Assembly: GCA_947179485.1 (NCBI GenBank)
Contig: OX359247.1
Coordinates: 50,503,131 to 50,567,130, forward strand
Length of the DNA: 64,000 bases
Reading direction: 5' to 3'
From: Allacma fusca
Taxonomy: Eukaryota; Arthropoda; Collembola; Symphypleona; Sminthuridae
In this document: piece after piece, positions 60,037 through 64,000 of the stretch
Layout: each line of letters starts with the position of its first letter
How positions within the stretch are numbered: position 1 is the stretch's first letter
The notes under the pieces: model-generated
What the model was told of the DNA's origin: nothing
Databases searched by the model: none
What the model saw: only the letters and a program-made list of their open reading frames with translations
Translations under genes and position numbers: made by a program

Positions 60037-60386
60037 TACAAGAATTCGCCTTAACAATTGTGTAGCATAAATAGATCTTGGAGAACCTAGATGCACAAAA
60101 GGTATTGTACACCCTGTAAAAACGATAACCTATCAACATAGTATTTAATTTAATTTCCAGAAAATTCTCAGTTCTAACATTCATTTAGTGCCCGTGGTCT
60201 AAGGTCTGCGGCTTTAAATGGCAATTCGAAGAGAAATCTAAATCGAATTCTCTTGTTTTATTTTATAATAAAATTTTAAGATTTCACGAAAGATCGTTCG
60301 AATTCCATTTCTTAAATCCACATGTGATTCGCTTGACTCTAAAACCAACACGAAAACAAATAATTAATTTCAATGTGCAACCTTAC

Positions 60387-61366
60387 CCGAGTTATGAGAT
60401 TGTGATTCACGCTGAAGATGTTTCTGGCTGTTAACGCCCATTTCCATTCTGTAAATTCTGAACAGCAAGTCTCCCAACTATTTGGACACTGTACGTAAAG
60501 ATTTTCAAACTTAATAGATTTGCACAGATTAAATGTTAAACCGAATGAATTCCAAGCAATGGTGTAGCAATTCTTCAACATGTAATTATACTACAGTAAA
60601 TAGTGTAATTTTGTCAATTGTCAACGTATGTAAATAAATGCATTCTCTACATTTGTATTCTGCACTGTGTGAGTTACTGATGCAAAATATTCGGTTTTGT
60701 TTAGAATGGATTTATATACTTGTTGTTGACAATCCGTTATCCAGATGCCAACAGTAATCACTAGGGTAAAAACAGTAGCAGTAGTGGTCCTGAAATTCAG
60801 TTTAATCAGGAAAACAAATATGATGACCACAATCCTACTATTGCTTACAAAAATAGTAGTTCTGAGAGGGGCAATGTCATTGTTCAAGAGACTAATATGG
60901 CCGGCTATGGTTTCTTGACAAAGTTGTATTACCATACCAAGTAAAAATATCCCCCACGTGGTAAATATCAGTGTATATTTTATTCTAGAGAGCTCGAATG
61001 AGTTATTTTTGGAGTGTTGTCGGAGTTTATCTTGAAGTAATACAATTTTGTCTGGATCCAGAGTCTGCATCTAAATAAGCTGATTTGATGATAGAGAAAG
61101 GTGCTGACCAGGGATGATAGTAAAAGGGTGTAATAAATAATGGAAGAATAGGCTGGCGTCCCATTGTACAGATTTTCTGGTGGGTTGTTAAGCATTAAGA
61201 CCCAAATTGGATATGCATATAAAACTGGGAGGGCAAGACTGAAGAAAAATATGGGGTGGCAGTATTTGAATTTAAGATGGTCGGGCCTAGCCCATGGATT
61301 CGTAGCTGGGAATATGCCCTGAAAAGAGGCAACTACTAAGAAAATTCTGAACCAAATTGTCCCCAT
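60387..61366 (-). pseudogene. Truncated copy of Gr D
   Basis: Exon 1 begins intact at 61366 with MGTIWFRIF. A 7-bp deletion near 61050 breaks the frame after about 105 codons. The remainder of exon 1 continues in another frame to about 60680. The join there removes about 530 bp of the parent (13696-14228), including the exon 1 end and exon 2. Exon 3 (60488..60387) is intact. Exon 4 was not copied. Sequence identity to D is very high, so the duplication is recent. Confidence 0.9.
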
Positions 61367-62739
61367 TCCAAATATTCAGGTATAATTTTATAAAGTCAGA
61401 CGAGTTCTTAATAGAGTATGAACTTCCTCAACATTTAATTTGCATTGTTCGGATAGAACATTAATAAGCAGCACGCTGGTACTTCTCAATTAAAAGATTT
61501 TTTAAATACAATGCTTGATTACAGTCATTCCGTACTTTGTAAACTTAATCTACAACATTTTTTTTTAAATTCAATTGTGGGTGAATTCCTTTTAATATGC
61601 ATCATTCTTTAAGAACTTCAGACATTACAATATGCCCATTTGACAAAGGACTACCAACAATGGGATTCTGTAGCATTTTAGGGTAGCAAAAGAATTATCT
61701 GAATTGAAAAAAAGCTTTTAGCGCTTAATCTGTAACTAATAAACTGAAGCCTGAATCTACAACCTTGTTTTGTAGCTAATGACCTTGATCCAGTTTACAA
61801 ATACTCCAGTGTAATTACACAAACTAGGATACTAAAATTTCTTGGCACGAAGTAGTCAATTCATGTACCAAATGCAAAGTGGTAGGGTCAACAAATTGTT
61901 TGATCATGTCAAAATTCCATTTCAACTCAGGATTTTGCCCTAGATTTTTTCGATGGTAGGAGAATGATTCTAAAATTCTTTTCTACTTTTTTCAGAATAT
62001 AGTGTAAAAGTGATTTTATTTGATCTGGTGGTAAAAATATTCAGACAAAATAATAATAGCGGAAACTTGACTAATAAGTGTATCCTTCTTGTAAAATGGA
62101 ACTATGATAATTAGAAAGTCCTTTGAATTTAGCTAATTGCTGAGATGAATATTCTTGCGTACACACATGAGTTTAAATATGGTAACTTACTATCTGAGAA
62201 TTTTTGGCATGAATCAATAATACAGTCTCTGAAAAATTTGTTTCGTCAGAATAATTTATTAGCATTAATTTTTCTTACTCACCATGGCTAAAACAGCAAA
62301 TTCAGCAATCAATTATGTACAAGTTTAAACGGCAACAAAATTAAAAACGATAAATTTTTACAAAAGCGCTTCGCTTTAATAATGTAATTATATTAACACG
62401 TACATACGCGCTAAAGCAGGTGCAGCGCTGATTGTACATATACTTATGTATAGTGACATGTCTTAACATTGGTTTGGATTTTATTCGAGTTGCGAAAATG
62501 GATTTTTCTTATGGGATTTAACATGGTAAAATTCAAGCGAGGAAGGGTCCCCCCTGTCAAACTTTCAAAAAAAATCAAACTTTCAGATGTCCTACTGCCC
62601 GAACCCAGAGGAGATGGCACGAAGTTTGTGGTTTGTGTGAACACTATTAGTAGTGTCTACAATTCCACCAATTTTCATTTAGTTCTGGAGTTTACATCGG
62701 AAGACTTTGCTTGTCAGTGTACAAATACAAACTACCCAA
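61367..62739. other. Duplicated flanks and a new insertion
   Basis: 61367-61980 copies the 5' flank of D; 61981-62328 copies the 3' flank of C. The roughly 390 bp at 62330-62716 replaces about 20 bp of the parent and contains a coding-looking plus-strand frame (62469-62753, with LPEPRGDGTKFVV) that I cannot assign. Confidence 0.5.
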
Positions 62740-63040
62740 TTATTCACTTTTGAACTGCGCCAAAACAATGAAGTACGTTGTCACTGTGGCTGCAATCTAA
62801 AATAGAATGATTTGTAGCCAACATCTTGTATATTGTGTATCGGTACATAATAAATTAGAAACCCTACTGCTTCTCACATTGCTAGAGTATTCACGGAGAA
62901 TAAATACAAGCTGAAAATTACACGAATTATTAATTGATGTAAACACTTACAGATGTGATGAACCGTCGATTCAAAGTATAAAACCCTCCGGGTGATATCT
63001 CCGGACGTGATTTGGAGATCTTTCTAATGAATAACTGGAG
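62740..63040 (-). CDS. Gustatory receptor K (subfamily 1), 3' exons only
   Basis: Exon 3 (63040..62951, 90 nt) and exon 4 (62796..62740, 57 nt) of a near-identical copy of Gr C. Splice sites are intact, ISPGGFYTLNRRFITS is present, and the last exon ends TYFIVLAQFKSE. In genes B and C intron 2 is 1.4-1.8 kb, so exons 2 and 1 should lie beyond the right edge of the window. It may be an intact gene or a 3' fragment; this window cannot decide. Confidence 0.75.
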
Positions 63041-63454
63041 CTGAAACCCATTTTTCGTATACTTTTGTTAGCAACTTTTCAACGAATTGTATAAAAGAAG
63101 CAAATTGCAGAATTGCTTAAAATAAGATACACACTAAAGTATCAAGAGTGTACGTGCGTTCGTGCGCATCTCGCTCGTTTTTCTAAGTTGCTTAAAATTG
63201 GGATTACAACTTTAAAGTGTTTTATTTTTGAAAGTTGAATAATCGTCAACTTAGCAAAAGCACATTTAATTAAGTTTTTGGAATGCAGCAACTGTGCAAT
63301 CACTTGCTGTTTTGGGCCTGTCGATGACTGATTGGAAGTTCGCAAATAAAATTAAAAGTGTTAAATTATTTTCCAAGTATTCAAAAGATACATATGTACA
63401 TATGTACATACATATTCCTATGAAGCACCTTCTTTCTTCTGTAAACTGTAGATA

Positions 63455-63675
63455 TTTTTGCGTTAGGGATAGATGACACGGGGGCACGTAATACGTTAGG
63501 TATAGAGGGATTTTATATTTATGCCAGCGATCAGGGCGCATATACATATGCGTTAGGGATAGGGAAACTTTACGGGTCGCGAATGGGGGAGCTTTATATT
63601 TTTTTTAGATAATTTTAGGTTATGGATTGGAGGTATTTTAAGTTACGGATAGTGGGAGCTTTCTCGTTGTCATTT
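63455..63675. repeat. Degenerate minisatellite in Gr K intron 2
   Basis: Almost the same sequence as the array in Gr C intron 2 (20775-21060), including 'gcgttagggataggg' and 'ttacggatagtgggagcttt'. Confidence 0.6.
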
Positions 63676-63690
63676 AATTGTAATTTGCTG

Positions 63691-64000
63691 TAGAGCATCA
63701 CCCCGTGGGATATTTTAGGCCCGTGCCCGCCAGTGGCTCGTAACGTTTTATCCGTACCCGCCCGGCCCGAAATTAATGTCTATCGAAAAAGCCCGGCCCG
63801 GCCCGCAAAATTAAAAAAAGCCCGTAGCCCGCCCGCAAATACCATACATCTTAAATACTGAAAAACTGTATTTTAAAATATTGGTGTTCTTGACGGTTAC
63901 ATACAGTCGTTAAACTATCTTGTTTATTAAGAAGGCAATACAAAAGCTTATGCTGCTATTTCGGCTTTGGTAAGCACTTCTGGTGGCGTTCTTGAATTTA
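63691..64000. mobile_element. Left end of a further hAT-like element with CCCGGCCCG arrays
   Basis: Relative to the parental intron, foreign sequence begins at 63691 directly after 'taatttgctg'. It starts TAGAGCATCACCCCG and contains CCCGGCCCG/CCCGCC units to about 63840. The right end is outside the window. TAG start plus subterminal array match the other elements here. Confidence 0.6.

Larger units (their letters stand above)
59786..63690. repeat. Segmental duplicate of the Gr D to Gr C block
   Basis: Copy of sequence starting at 12884 and running past Gr C exon 3, in the same orientation and order. It lacks 12942-13020, part of Gr D exons 1-2, and 15532-19656. It gained two insertions (59899-60036 and about 62330-62716). 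Confidence 0.85.

Noticed and set aside
1..64000. tRNA or rRNA genes
   Set aside because: I looked for the tRNA B-box pattern and for conserved rRNA stretches and found none; I could not run a covariance-model search.

Overview
The window looks like a piece of an AT-rich arthropod nuclear genome: small GT-AG introns, an insect-type gustatory receptor (Gr) family, a gypsy-type LTR retrotransposon and many small DNA transposons. I cannot name the species. A hexapod fits, and a springtail is only a guess. No rRNA, tRNA or CRISPR was seen.

The backbone is a tandem cluster of Gr genes, almost all on the minus strand. I use local labels A to K. Two subfamilies are interleaved. Subfamily 1 (A, B, C and partial K) has one long exon, then exons of 69, 90 and 57 nt, and B, C and K end in a TYFIVLAQF signature. 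Subfamily 2 (D, E, F, G, H) has one long exon, then exons of 60, 102 and 75-90 nt, and ends in a TFTIFLFQV-like variant. Six genes appear complete after splicing (B, C, D, E, F, G), and H makes seven. A lacks a recognisable last exon at the left edge. K runs off the right edge. There are two pseudogenes: a plus-strand copy of H (57.3-58.7 kb) and a truncated copy of D (60.4-61.4 kb). These genes would encode seven-pass membrane chemoreceptor subunits; no enzyme pathway is involved.

Layout: 0.4-6.4 kb Gr A and B; 7.7-10.3 kb transposon remnants; 11.6-14.9 kb Gr D, with a mariner-like element in its last intron; 15.6-19.6 kb three hAT-like elements; 20.0-23.4 kb Gr C; 24.3-25.5 kb a hAT-like element; 26.4-35.5 kb a complete gypsy-type retrotransposon with identical 518-bp LTRs, gag, pol, an accessory ORF and an env-like ORF; 37.3-37.8 kb a perfect 150-bp inverted repeat; 39.1-41.4 kb a hAT-like element with a nested Tigger/pogo-like element; 43.2-52.9 kb Gr E, F, G and H; 54-57 kb unknown exon and repeats; 57.3-64 kb rearranged duplicates of H, D and C.

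The most unusual theme is a set of about ten non-autonomous DNA transposons. Each has its own short motif expanded into arrays near both ends, usually inverted between the ends, and five are flanked by convincing 8-bp target duplications. They sit at several breakpoints of the Gr duplications, so they may have helped to reshape the cluster.
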